Assembly: GCA_030589165.1 (NCBI GenBank)
Contig: JAUUWG010000006.1
Location: 1 to 33,803, forward strand
Origin: Desulfobacterales bacterium
GTDB lineage: Bacteria; Desulfobacterota; Desulfobacteria; Desulfobacterales; JAFDHS01
DNA length: 33,803 nt
Direction of reading: 5' to 3'
In this document: piece by piece, positions 15,189-23,161 of the stretch
How the letters are laid out: each line of letters begins with the position of its first letter
How positions within the stretch are numbered: the first letter of the stretch is position 1
Translations under genes and position numbers: made by a program
Notes under the pieces: model-generated
Database searches by the model: none
What the model was told of the DNA's origin: nothing
What the model saw: the letters and a program-made list of their open reading frames with translations, nothing else

Positions 15189-16845
15189 AGTATCTGCTGA
15201 TTTTCTGTCAAATTAAGAGCATCTGCTCATTTAGCTCTTTGAAAATTTCCGTTTTGCGTTTTGAATGATGCTTGGAAAAACTTATTTGGAGTGCAGTCTG
15301 TTTTCCAAAGCTGTTTTATCGTATTTCGCGCACACTTATCCATCCGGCGAACTTCCGGTGATCATCAGAGGACTGCAATAAATGTGAATCAGCCCAACAA
15401 TCCCATTTTCATCAAGCTTTCTTCGCTGATTTCTTCATCATTATAAAGCTGAAGGAACTTTTTAAGATTGTATGCGGTTTGACATAAGAGAGACCATATG
15501 CGGTCTCCATCAAATCCCCGGTAAAGACTGCGACCAAAGCCCCGGATATTCTTCGCAACTGCAATAAATCCTTCCGTTGCGGAACGGGCTTTTCGGCAAA
15601 AATCTCGTTTTTCTTCGCAAACATCGGAGCTTTTGCCGAGAAAAATGTGTAGCGTGCCTTCGGGTATTTTTCGATTTATTCGGCTTCGGTATCCATTGTC
15701 ACCGATTGCATGTTCAGGAAGCCCTTTCATTCTTTCTTCGAATAGTCCCGCTGTTTTTGGCCACAGGATTTTGTCGTTTGGTTTTCCTATGAAATTTTCC
15801 ATTGTAACCATAAAGCCTTGACGGTTGAATGATATCTCAAGGGTAGTTCCGAATTCACAGTCTGGATGTTTTTTACCTTTCTTGATTGGTCGGGCATCCG
15901 GTTCGTCGAGGGAAACGATCCGGTTTTCAATATGTTTCTCTCCCTCAAGTTTTTGTTCACTCTGCTTTTTAAGCAAACTCAAGAGATCCAGAAGTTGCCG
16001 GGCTTTTTCTACTTCTTTATCCGAGGCTTCGAAATTTTGGACGATTTCCTCGAAAATTTTGAACGCATCGGCAAATATCGACATAAATTCAAAAAAATAT
16101 CTAAAAATCTCATCTTTCTTTTTGTTCAGGTTGTACTCACGCCAAAGTTTTTGAAGATACTGTTCATCCCACCAGAAATCGATATGATAACGTTCAGCAA
16201 ATTGCTTCATTTTACCAAAGGCCTTAAAAATTAATCCGATATCTGTGGGATAAATGATATTGTTTGGCAAGACCGTCGAATCAATCAGCATGCTGTCCCC
16301 ATTGATAACGCCAGCAACACGTAACACGTTAAAAATTGAGGATTCAATAACTTCCATACCCTTGACACCGAAACGTTTCCGCAATTTAATCAGATTGCTG
16401 GGATGCATGAACTTGTTCACAGATTTATCGGGAACATTGCAAAAATATTGAATATAACGATTTTCCTTGACCTGATCAATTACTACCCGGTCACTGAGCA
16501 AGCGAAGTTTCGCAACCATGAAAATGGCTACAATTGTCCGGAGGGGGGTGCCGATTCTTCCCTGTTTATCGTTATAATAGGGAACCAATAGGTCGATTAT
16601 TCTTTGCCAAGGTATAATCTTGCGCAAAATGACAAGTTCCTTCGTTGGGTCATTGATATTGTACTTTACCCATTCGTCGGTGAAAGCCTCCGTAATTTTT
16701 TTTCGATCATCGCATATCCTCAGTTCATGGCCTTGAACCTCATATAAGAAGCGTAAAGCACGTTAAATTTAAATTTTGTAAAATACCATGTGACAGTATG
16801 TAATAAAAGCTTTGAAGCCGATAAAATAGAAAATCAGCAGATACT
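15189..16845. mobile_element. Insertion sequence, IS5/IS1182-like, complete with ends and target duplication
   Basis: 1657 bp. Perfect 18-bp terminal inverted repeats AGTATCTGCTGATTTTCT at 15189-15206 and 16828-16845. The 4-bp sequence ACTT is duplicated on both sides (15185-15188 and 16846-16849). One transposase gene on the minus strand. It is inserted into the right end of the CTTAG-family repeat. Confidence 0.88.
15389..16627 (-). CDS. IS transposase (DUF772 + DDE type); N-terminus may need a frameshift
   Basis: 412 aa from a TTG at 16627. The N-terminal region (GRIGTPLRTIVAI...VKENRYIQYFCNVP) is DUF772-like. Candidate DDE acids are in LIDSTVLPNN, GDNGYRSRIN and ATEGFIAVAKN. The frame stays open upstream for about 40 codons and reads like protein (ITEAFTDEWVKYNIND), but it has no ATG. 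In another frame, ATG at 16710 has GAGGA at good spacing and reads MIEKK before reaching a run of eight A (16696-16703 as T). A -1 slip there joins the two frames and gives about 440 aa. So either TTG is used, or slippage at A8 produces the full protein, or there is a one-base indel. Confidence 0.85.
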   Translation of the reverse strand: MRKIIPWQRIIDLLVPYYNDKQGRIGTPLRTIVAIFMVAKLRLLSDRVVIDQVKENRYIQYFCNVPDKSVNKFMHPSNLIKLRKRFGVKGMEVIESSIFNVLRVAGVINGDSMLIDSTVLPNNIIYPTDIGLIFKAFGKMKQFAERYHIDFWWDEQYLQKLWREYNLNKKKDEIFRYFFEFMSIFADAFKIFEEIVQNFEASDKEVEKARQLLDLLSLLKKQSEQKLEGEKHIENRIVSLDEPDARPIKKGKKHPDCEFGTTLEISFNRQGFMVTMENFIGKPNDKILWPKTAGLFEERMKGLPEHAIGDNGYRSRINRKIPEGTLHIFLGKSSDVCEEKRDFCRKARSATEGFIAVAKNIRGFGRSLYRGFDGDRIWSLLCQTAYNLKKFLQLYNDEEISEESLMKMGLLG

Positions 16846-16911
16846 ACTTAGTGACTAAGAAACTACGAGCTCCCCATTAACTTTTTGGGTAACCGGCAAC
16901 AAATAACGGCT

Positions 16912-17199
16912 TTACAAATTGATAATCTCCATATTTGTATCAATAATTTCAGCCAGTCCCAACTCGTCGGTGAAATTGAAAATCTTGTCGATTTTAGAAT
17001 TTATCACCCGACGATCATTACCTGACAGGGAAAATCCGATTTCCGCGCGTTGATAAATGTCATTTGATCCAACCTCTGCGACAGACGCATTAAACGTATT
17101 GCGTATTCTGCTGATTATCGATTTTATTATCTTTCTTTTACCTTTCAGAGATTGGCAATCATACAGTCTTAACGTTATACTTCCAATACCTACAACCAT
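16912..17199 (-). CDS. DUF503 family protein (YlxP-like)
   Basis: 95 aa from ATG 17199; the track start 17220 is a TTG that adds 7 residues. MVVGIGSITLRLYDCQSLKGKRKIIKSI matches the family start, in which conserved residues surround SLKGKR. The rest (SVAEVGSNDIYQRAEIGFSLSGN) is also typical. DUF503 proteins are small alpha-beta proteins often encoded near rbfA and infB; function not known, though a ribosome-related role has been suggested. Here it is downstream of an Smr-domain gene, separated by a 190-bp repeat-rich gap, away from the usual infB neighbourhood. AGGA is only 4 nt from the ATG. Confidence 0.85.
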   Translation of the reverse strand: MVVGIGSITLRLYDCQSLKGKRKIIKSIISRIRNTFNASVAEVGSNDIYQRAEIGFSLSGNDRRVINSKIDKIFNFTDELGLAEIIDTNMEIINL

Positions 17200-17275
17200 T
17201 GTTCCTAATACCAGATTCAATTTTTAAGCCGGCATATCAAGCGCCGGTTTTTTTGTTATACATTGACAAAACTCA

Positions 17276-17364
17276 GGAGTTCAGACTTTAAGTCTGAATT
17301 CCAACCTTCGACTCAAACTTAAAGTTTGAACTCCGGAATTCAGCATTCAAGTCTGAAACTTCCG
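17276..17364. repeat. Cluster of short palindromes
   Basis: Three related inverted repeats in a row: TTCAGACTT/AAGTCTGAA, TCAAACTT/AAGTTTGA, and a broken third, TTCAG...AAGTCTGAA. They look like decayed copies of a single hairpin. A separate CCGGC/GCCGG hairpin followed by TTTTTTT (17227-17255, plus strand) precedes them, but no plus-strand gene ends there. Confidence 0.6.
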
Positions 17365-17390
17365 GGGAGGATTCTGTATAATACGGATCT

Positions 17391-18101
17391 TCAAATTTTG
17401 TTGCTTAAAGAATCAACTGTTTGCTTTTTAATCAGCCGGTGTCTTAAAAGCACGTATGTTCCCCCGGTTCCACCATCACATAATCTTGCACTGGTAAAGG
17501 CAATGACCCATTTACGCCAGAATCCGCGGGTAAGCCACTCAAAAACCTTGGTCTTTAAGACCGGCTCTCCAGGTGAAGAGAGGCCTCGGCCATGGACGAT
17601 CAGAACCGCTGTTTTCCCGATGGACAGGGAGTCTTTTAAAAATGAATCCATGGCATCCTTTGCCGTCAAAACGTCAAATCCATGAAGATCGATATGAGCC
17701 TGTATGGAAAACTCTCCCCGGTGCAAAAGCCGTGGAACTTCAGGGCTGACGTTATATCCCCTGCCCTCCATGTATTCCGGGGTGTGGGAAACAACAAAGC
17801 CTTTTCCATACTTTACAAGATCATCAAGCTTTAATACAATCTCATCTTCCGGATCTTTCTTGTTTTTCTTGGGCATCCTGACCCTGCTGTTTCTTTTGAT
17901 TATATTTTTGGAATGAATCGGCTTGACATCCGCCATAGCCTTTAAAAAAAGCTGCTGTTCATTTTCAGCATCCGGCATGCCGTCCTTTTTATCTTCAGCC
18001 GAATCAAGGGGAAAACTCTGTGTTGAGAAGGATTTGCTTTCAATCAAGGCTTTAAGGTTTTCAAAAGGTCTGAACATTTCAGATGAGTTAAACGATTTCA
18101 T
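17391..18101 (-). CDS. Smr-domain protein (YdaL/MutS2-C-like endonuclease)
   Basis: 236 aa. The C-terminal 100 residues form an Smr domain: IDLHGFDVLTAKDAM, then LIVHGRG and GGTGGTYVLLR, which are the conserved LDxHG-like, HGxG and GxG motifs. Smr domains cut nucleic acids; those in MutS2 act on branched DNA or on RNA of collided ribosomes. The N-terminal half is charged and low in complexity (NEQQLFLKAMADVKPI, RMPKKNKKDPEDE), as in stand-alone Smr proteins of delta-proteobacteria. Cytoplasmic. No Shine-Dalgarno of note, and no operon partner beyond possible read-through to DUF503. Confidence 0.9.
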   Translation of the reverse strand: MKSFNSSEMFRPFENLKALIESKSFSTQSFPLDSAEDKKDGMPDAENEQQLFLKAMADVKPIHSKNIIKRNSRVRMPKKNKKDPEDEIVLKLDDLVKYGKGFVVSHTPEYMEGRGYNVSPEVPRLLHRGEFSIQAHIDLHGFDVLTAKDAMDSFLKDSLSIGKTAVLIVHGRGLSSPGEPVLKTKVFEWLTRGFWRKWVIAFTSARLCDGGTGGTYVLLRHRLIKKQTVDSLSNKI

Positions 18102-18226
18102 CGATATACCTCCGATCCTGTTGAAAGTCGTTTCAAAGCTGCTTAAGAAACTCGGCAGTTTTAGCTTTTCAAATTCATCCGAACTAGGTATATAAAAAAA
18201 TATGTTTTTTCAAGAAAAATGGTTAG

Positions 18227-18339
18227 GTCGTGTTTTCAAATTCAGACATTCACTGTGAAATCAAGAAGTTATTAAAAACCGAAAAAATAACCTTTTCCAT
18301 CAAAAAAACAGAAGGTTAAAGCTATTTTGAAAACACGAC
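18227..18339. repeat. MITE-like element with 14-bp inverted ends
   Basis: GTCGTGTTTTCAAA at 18227-18240 is repeated in perfect inverse at 18326-18339. 113 bp, with an inner pair AACCTT/AAGGTT and no ORF. Confidence 0.65.
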
Positions 18340-18403
18340 ATAGACTCGTTTTCTTCTTGATTTTATTTCTTCAGATTAGTTTTCAGAATCATTCAGCCCA
18401 GTA

Positions 18404-18566
18404 AGAGCCTGTTTAAAAACTGATGAATCCGCTGCAAAACCGTGAGAGCGGTTCAAATTGTCGTAAATTTTCGGCAAATAGGCTTGCTATTCACCTCAAA
18501 TTTACGATAATTTGCCCTCACTCTCACACTTTTCCACTTCGATTCCCTAATTTTTAAACAGGCTCT
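18404..18566. repeat. Fold-back element with perfect 16-bp ends, directly upstream of nifU
   Basis: AGAGCCTGTTTAAAAA (18404-18419) is matched in perfect inverse at 18551-18566. The two arms pair over nearly their full length: GAATC with GATTC, GTGAGAG with CTCTCAC, and TCGTAAATTT with AAATTTACGA. The 163 bp could thus fold into one long imperfect hairpin. It ends about 15 bp before the nifU Shine-Dalgarno, so the nifU promoter must lie inside or beyond it. Confidence 0.75.
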
Positions 18567-18593
18567 AAAAATTACTCAGCAAGGAGAACTACC

Positions 18594-19421
18594 ATGTGGA
18601 ATTACACGGATAAGGTCATAGACCACTTCCTGAATCCGAGAAACGTGGGCGAAGTTGAAAACCCTGACGGTATCGGAGAAGAGGGGTCGCTCATATGCGG
18701 CGATGCCTTGAAACTCACCTTCAAACTGGATGATCAAAAACGGATTAAGAAGGTTAAGTTTAAGACGTTCGGCTGCGCAAGCGCCATTGCCACGTCGTCG
18801 GCGCTGACCGAAATGATCCAGGGAATGACCCTGGAAGAAGCCGAAAAGGTTACCAATGAAGATATTGCCCGTTATCTCGGAGGGCTTCCCAAAGAGAAGA
18901 TGCACTGTTCCGTAATGGGACGAGACGCCTTGGAAAAAGCGATCGCCTATTACCGCGGAGAAACTGAAAAGAAGGTGGAAGGTGAAATCGTCTGCGAGTG
19001 TTTCGAGGTTACGGATATGGAAATCGAACGGGTCGTCCGTGAAAACAACCTGAACACAGTGGAAGATGTTACCAATTATACCAAAGCAGGCGGAGGGTGC
19101 CAGAAATGTCATGACAAGATCAAAGCGATTATTGACAAGGTTTATGGCAAGCCGCATGTCGTCTCCGAAAAACCGGTTCGATTGACCAATATTCAGAAAA
19201 TCAAGCTCATCGAAAAGACATTGGAAGATGAAATCAGGCCTTTGCTTAAAAAAGACGGGGGAGACATAGAACTGATCGATGTTGAAGGCAATACGGTCCT
19301 TGTGAAGTTCCAAGAAGCCTGCGCCACCTGTGCCGCCTCACGGGCTACACTGAAAAACCTTGTGGAATCCGGACTGCGCGAATCCGTTACACCGGAACTG
19401 ATCGTCGAGGAGGTAAAATAA
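18594..19421 (+). CDS. nifU: NifU Fe-S cluster scaffold, three-domain form
   Basis: 275 aa. The IscU-type domain has Cys35 (LICGDALKL), Cys61 (FGCASAIATSSALTE) and Cys105 (MHCSVMG), and retains Asp37. The central BFD-like 2Fe-2S domain has Cys134/Cys136 (CECFEVTDMEIERVV) and Cys169/Cys172 (GGGCQKC). The C-terminal Nfu domain has Cys243/Cys246 (ACATCAAS). It builds Fe-S clusters with sulfur from NifS and passes them to target proteins. AAGGAGA precedes ATG. Its stop overlaps the nifS start as TAATG, so the two are coupled. No nitrogenase genes are present, so here it is probably a general assembly system, as in many anaerobes. Confidence 0.96.
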   Translation: MWNYTDKVIDHFLNPRNVGEVENPDGIGEEGSLICGDALKLTFKLDDQKRIKKVKFKTFGCASAIATSSALTEMIQGMTLEEAEKVTNEDIARYLGGLPKEKMHCSVMGRDALEKAIAYYRGETEKKVEGEIVCECFEVTDMEIERVVRENNLNTVEDVTNYTKAGGGCQKCHDKIKAIIDKVYGKPHVVSEKPVRLTNIQKIKLIEKTLEDEIRPLLKKDGGDIELIDVEGNTVLVKFQEACATCAASRATLKNLVESGLRESVTPELIVEEVK

Positions 19422-20602
19422 TGAAAGTTGTTTATACCGATAACAATGCCACAACACAAGTTGCACCCGAAGTTTTGGAAGTGATGCTCCCCTATTTTCA
19501 CGATCTTTACGGCAACCCGTCAAGCATGCACAGTTTTGGGGGTAAAGTGGCTCAAAAGTTACAGGAGGCGCGCGAAAAAGTTGCTCTTCTGATCGGGGCA
19601 AGCCCCGATGAGATATTATTTACAAGCTGCGGCACGGAAAGCGACAACACAGCCATTCGCTCCGCTATTGCCTCATGTCCTGATAAAAAACATATCATCA
19701 CCACTCGGGTGGAACATCCCGCAGTTAAAAATCTTTATGAATATTTGGGTAAAAACGGATACAGGGTGACATTCCTGCCGGTGGACCGGCAGGGACGATT
19801 GAACATGGAAGATTTGGAAGAGAGCCTTTCCGACAATACCGCCATTGTCAGCATTATGTGGGCCAACAATGAAACCGGCGTGATATTCCCCATAGAGGAG
19901 ATCGCCCGGATGTTGAACGAAAGGGGGATTTTGTTTCATACGGATGCGGTGCAGGCCGTGGGAAAAATTCCCGTGGATGTGCAACAGGTTCCGGTAAACA
20001 TGCTTGCTCTTTCAGGCCACAAGCTTCATGCATCCAAGGGAGTGGGCGCCCTTTATATACGAAAGGGGACGCCGTTTTCCCCTTTTCTGATCGGTGGGCA
20101 CCAGGAAAGAGGACGGAGGGGCGGCACCGAAAACATTGCCTCCATCATCGGGTTCGGCAAAGCTTGCGAGTTGGCTGCAAAAAATATAAAACAAGAGCAA
20201 GTACAGGTGAAAGATCTAAGGGACAAGCTTGAAAATGAAATTCTCAGACAGGTTCCCAATGCCATGATCAATGGAGATCGCAAGCACAGGCTCCCGAATA
20301 CCACCAACATCAGCTTTGAATATGTGGAAGGTGAGGCGATCCTTCTCATGATGAATGAATTCGGCATATGCGCTTCTTCAGGTTCGGCCTGCACGTCAGG
20401 TTCCCTGGAGCCGTCACATGTACTCCGGGCCATGGATGTTCCCTTTACTGCAGCCCACGGCTCGATCCGCTTCAGCCTGAGCATATACAACACTGAAGAA
20501 GAGATCGATTTTATAATCGAAAAACTCTCTCCAATAATTAAAAGACTGAGAGAACTGTCGCAATTCTGGACTGAATCAAAAACAGCGCAAAGGCCCTGTT
20601 GA
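19421..20602 (+). CDS. nifS: Cysteine desulfurase NifS
   Basis: 393 aa, full length. PLP-dependent enzyme that takes sulfur from cysteine as a persulfide. The PLP-binding lysine is Lys201 in ALSGHKLHASKGVGAL. The persulfide-forming Cys324 is in the class-I loop ASSGSACTSGSLEPSHVL. The start MKVVYTDNNATT is typical of NifS. GAGG lies within the end of nifU. Partner of the upstream NifU scaffold. Cytoplasmic. It could also feed sulfur to the SmsCB system encoded convergently 200 bp away (inference). Confidence 0.96.
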   Translation: MKVVYTDNNATTQVAPEVLEVMLPYFHDLYGNPSSMHSFGGKVAQKLQEAREKVALLIGASPDEILFTSCGTESDNTAIRSAIASCPDKKHIITTRVEHPAVKNLYEYLGKNGYRVTFLPVDRQGRLNMEDLEESLSDNTAIVSIMWANNETGVIFPIEEIARMLNERGILFHTDAVQAVGKIPVDVQQVPVNMLALSGHKLHASKGVGALYIRKGTPFSPFLIGGHQERGRRGGTENIASIIGFGKACELAAKNIKQEQVQVKDLRDKLENEILRQVPNAMINGDRKHRLPNTTNISFEYVEGEAILLMMNEFGICASSGSACTSGSLEPSHVLRAMDVPFTAAHGSIRFSLSIYNTEEEIDFIIEKLSPIIKRLRELSQFWTESKTAQRPC

Positions 20603-20639
20603 TAAGGTATTCAAAAAATCCGGAATGTTATTTTAAAGG

Positions 20640-20760
20640 TGTTTCCCGATATAGTGGTAAGATTTGAGCAATGAGAGTAAATATCAACATTGCAGGGGCA
20701 CGTTGCAACGTGCCCCTACCTCAAATCCGGAATCCTCGTTTAAAAAAATAGCTTAACAAT
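20640..20760 (-). repeat. Degenerate third copy of the CTTAG repeat, with an inserted palindrome
   Basis: Read on the minus strand, this stretch contains GATTCCGGATTTGAG and later ACTCTCATTGCTCAAATC, in the same order as in the copies at 15024 and 28522. Between them lies a perfect 22-bp palindrome built on GGGGCACGTT (20695-20716). It occupies the gap between convergent nifS and smsB and has no T-run, so it is not a clear terminator. Confidence 0.5.
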
Positions 20761-20796
20761 TTGTATTTATAGCCTTATTCAGTTTTCATTCAAACA

Positions 20797-22008
20797 CTAC
20801 ATAACTTCTTTGTCACTCTGTTCCACGGCACGATCAATCTCAGCCTTAAGCCCCGGGGGAAGGCCGGGGATATCGACACTTAAAAATCCGCGGACAATGG
20901 TTGAAGTCGCCTCATCTTCACTGAGCCCCCGTGACATCAGGTAAAGTATTTCTTCTTGAGCGATCTTGCCTACTGCCGCTTCGTGAGACATCTCCACCCC
21001 ATCAATATTGCCCTGCAGCTCGGGGATGGCATGAATGTTTCCCCCGTTCAGGATAAGACCGCGACACTCCAGATGTGCCTTTATTCCAGGTATTTCACCG
21101 ATCAGATCCCCACGGGCAATAATCTTTCCACCATTGGTGATGGCTCTGGAAACAATTTCGGCCCGGGTTTCTTCAGCTTCCAATAGAACTCGACCGCCCA
21201 CGTCGATTTCACCGCCAGGGCTTCCCACAAGCAGGGAGTAGAAACGGGAGACAGCCCCCTTACCCACCAGGTGAGTCGTCGGATACATCTGAAGAGACTT
21301 CACAGGCTTCATACAAATATAATTATTGAGGAAAAGCCCCCCTTCCTCAACCCGTCCCACGGATCTGGGCCGTACCATCACCTGCTCGGACCAGTTATGA
21401 ATCATGGTGAAACTCAATTTGGCATTTTTCTTGACATAAAATTCGGAAATACCCACATGAAGGGCCCGTTGCAAATGCTCGGACGTGGCGCAACCGGTAA
21501 TGATATGAAGTTCTGAATCCTCTTCGGCAATAATGATGTTATGGACATTCTGGCTCAGGTTTTCTTTGGCCAGGTATAAACACGACTGTACGGGATTGGT
21601 GACCTTACTGCCCGGAAGGGATCTGATAAAATACCCATTTTGCAGGTCAAGCTGGGCTAAGGACGTGTACTTGTCGGTCTCCACCGAAACCAAATTCCAG
21701 TAATACTCCTCGAGCCAGTCATATTTTTCCAGGGCTTCTTTGATCGACATCACCTCCAGTCCTTCCTGTTTCGATCGGGAATGAATGACTGCGGTGTCTT
21801 TCTGAATGAAGGTGCCGGATCTCTCCTTTTCATGTGCATCCACTCCAGCCAGAATCATCCTGGCTTTGTCGGATTCGGACAAGGAGACCAGATTCTCTAC
21901 ATAGTCATGGGAAACAGTTTCTGATCCGTAGGAAGAAATATCCACATCCGGTCCGAGCTTTGCCTTTTTTTCCTTTGCCGTTAAGGCCTTTTCATCTAAA
22001 TTGCGCAT
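20797..22008 (-). CDS. SmsB, SufB/SufD-like subunit of a minimal SUF system
   Basis: 403 aa from ATG 22008, which has GAGGAG 8 nt upstream; the track start 22017 is a GTG within the Shine-Dalgarno. SufBD family: the C-terminal beta-helix core includes HNIIIAEEDSELHIITGC, GGEIDVGGRVLLEAEET and MSHEAAVGKIAQEEILYLMSRGLSE. It is shorter than SufB (about 480 aa) and is the only SufB/D gene here, next to SufC, which fits the two-gene minimal SUF (SMS) system of anaerobes and archaea. It should form the scaffold on which SmsC-driven Fe-S clusters are built. Overlaps smsC by 13 nt. Confidence 0.9.
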   Translation of the reverse strand: MRNLDEKALTAKEKKAKLGPDVDISSYGSETVSHDYVENLVSLSESDKARMILAGVDAHEKERSGTFIQKDTAVIHSRSKQEGLEVMSIKEALEKYDWLEEYYWNLVSVETDKYTSLAQLDLQNGYFIRSLPGSKVTNPVQSCLYLAKENLSQNVHNIIIAEEDSELHIITGCATSEHLQRALHVGISEFYVKKNAKLSFTMIHNWSEQVMVRPRSVGRVEEGGLFLNNYICMKPVKSLQMYPTTHLVGKGAVSRFYSLLVGSPGGEIDVGGRVLLEAEETRAEIVSRAITNGGKIIARGDLIGEIPGIKAHLECRGLILNGGNIHAIPELQGNIDGVEMSHEAAVGKIAQEEILYLMSRGLSEDEATSTIVRGFLSVDIPGLPPGLKAEIDRAVEQSDKEVM

Positions 22009-22751
22009 CGTATACACTCCTCATATCCGACCTTGCTGATCGTCCTGAAAATTTCTCTCGGGTTACTTGCGCAAACCAATACCCCATTATAGAGAACCTG
22101 TCCTTTATCCGCTGTCAGGTAATCCAGAATGAATCCGGTATGGGTAATGATGAGTCCCATCTTGGTGCGCTCTTTAAGTCGCTCTTTCTGTGTTTTTTCA
22201 GGGTCTATCTTAAAATCCCGTTGCAGCAAGTGGCTGATCGTGTTGCCTATAAGAACAATATTTTCCAAATCAACACCGGACTCCGGCTCATCAAAAAGCA
22301 GCAGATCCGAATCCTGTGCCGTCAACTGCAACAATTCGGAACGCTTGATCTCGCCTCCGGAAAATCCCGCATTAATGTCGCGTTCCAGGAATTCGGAGCA
22401 GTTCAATTCTGCAGCCAGGGCCTCTGGATCAACCTTGTTTTTGGCGCAAATCTCCACCATTTGCCTTGTTCTTACCCCATGAATGGTGGGCGGCCGCTGA
22501 TAAGACATGCCGATGCCCATTTTCGCCCTCTCATTAACAGGCATATGGGTGATATCCTCCCCTTTAAAGAAAATCTTTCCACCCGTTACCTTGTACTGAG
22601 GATAGCCCATAATGGTCATTAACAACGATGTTTTACCAGATCCATTGGGCCCGAACAGGATATGGGTTTCACCCGGATTGATTTCAAGATCGATGTGTTT
22701 CAAAATTTCCTTGTCGCCAAGCTTGACCTGCAAATCCTCGATGTGTAACAT
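21996..22751 (-). CDS. SmsC, SufC-like ABC ATPase
   Basis: 251 aa. Walker A GPNGSGKTS (Lys40), Q-loop in MSYQRPPTIHG, ABC signature FSGGEIKRSEL and Walker B LLLFDEPESGVD, followed by the switch His in LIITHTG. Cytosolic ATPase without a membrane partner, working with SmsB in Fe-S assembly. The C-terminus GYEECIRCAI adds a CxxC (Cys246, Cys249) not found in E. coli SufC, so it may bind a metal or cluster. AAGGAGAGA precedes ATG. Convergent with nifUS. Confidence 0.93.
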   Translation of the reverse strand: MLHIEDLQVKLGDKEILKHIDLEINPGETHILFGPNGSGKTSLLMTIMGYPQYKVTGGKIFFKGEDITHMPVNERAKMGIGMSYQRPPTIHGVRTRQMVEICAKNKVDPEALAAELNCSEFLERDINAGFSGGEIKRSELLQLTAQDSDLLLFDEPESGVDLENIVLIGNTISHLLQRDFKIDPEKTQKERLKERTKMGLIITHTGFILDYLTADKGQVLYNGVLVCASNPREIFRTISKVGYEECIRCAI

Positions 22752-23020
22752 ATTCTCTCTCCTTAAAGATAGTCACCGTAAAGACGCATCTTATTTTGCA
22801 TAAAGCTGATATTTTCGGCTCATCCCTCCCCGACTCATGGAATCAATAAAAAACAGAGAGCCATGGTTTTCAAACAAACGCTTAACTAAACAAAGACTGA
22901 AACATCGCCAAAGGTAGTTAAACATTGACGTTCAAAACAATTATTGTTAGTTTTTTAAAAAGATTGTTTCCTGAAAATTACCGGCCGCTAACACACTGTG
23001 GCCCCATTGTGAAACTGTTA

Positions 23021-23091
23021 GACTTTTGTTTGTGAGATTTTTTGGACTTTTACTTGTGAGACGTTTGGACGATTTGTGTTGTGAGACGTTG
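23021..23091 (+). repeat. Three tandem ~24-bp repeats
   Basis: Units start at 23021, 23045 and 23068, each beginning GAC and containing TTGTGAGA and a TTTG or GTTG end, with a partial unit before them. They lie in the 400-bp gap between smsC and ridA, which are divergent, 70-140 bp before ridA. No ORF in the gap. Possible regulatory iterons. Confidence 0.6.
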
Positions 23092-23161
23092 AAATATTTT
23101 TATAAAAACAATACTAAACGAGCTTTCAGAACACAATAAAAAAATAGTTGCGAGATACATC

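Noticed and set aside
17227-17255. Intrinsic terminator on the plus strand
   Set aside because: Hairpin and T-run are present, but no plus-strand gene ends nearby, so I mention it only within the repeat entry.
18594-20602. Nitrogen-fixation island
   Set aside because: NifU and NifS are present, but no nifHDK or other nif genes; these proteins often serve general Fe-S assembly in anaerobes.
23021-23091. CRISPR array
   Set aside because: Units are directly adjacent and degenerate, with no unique spacers and no cas genes nearby.
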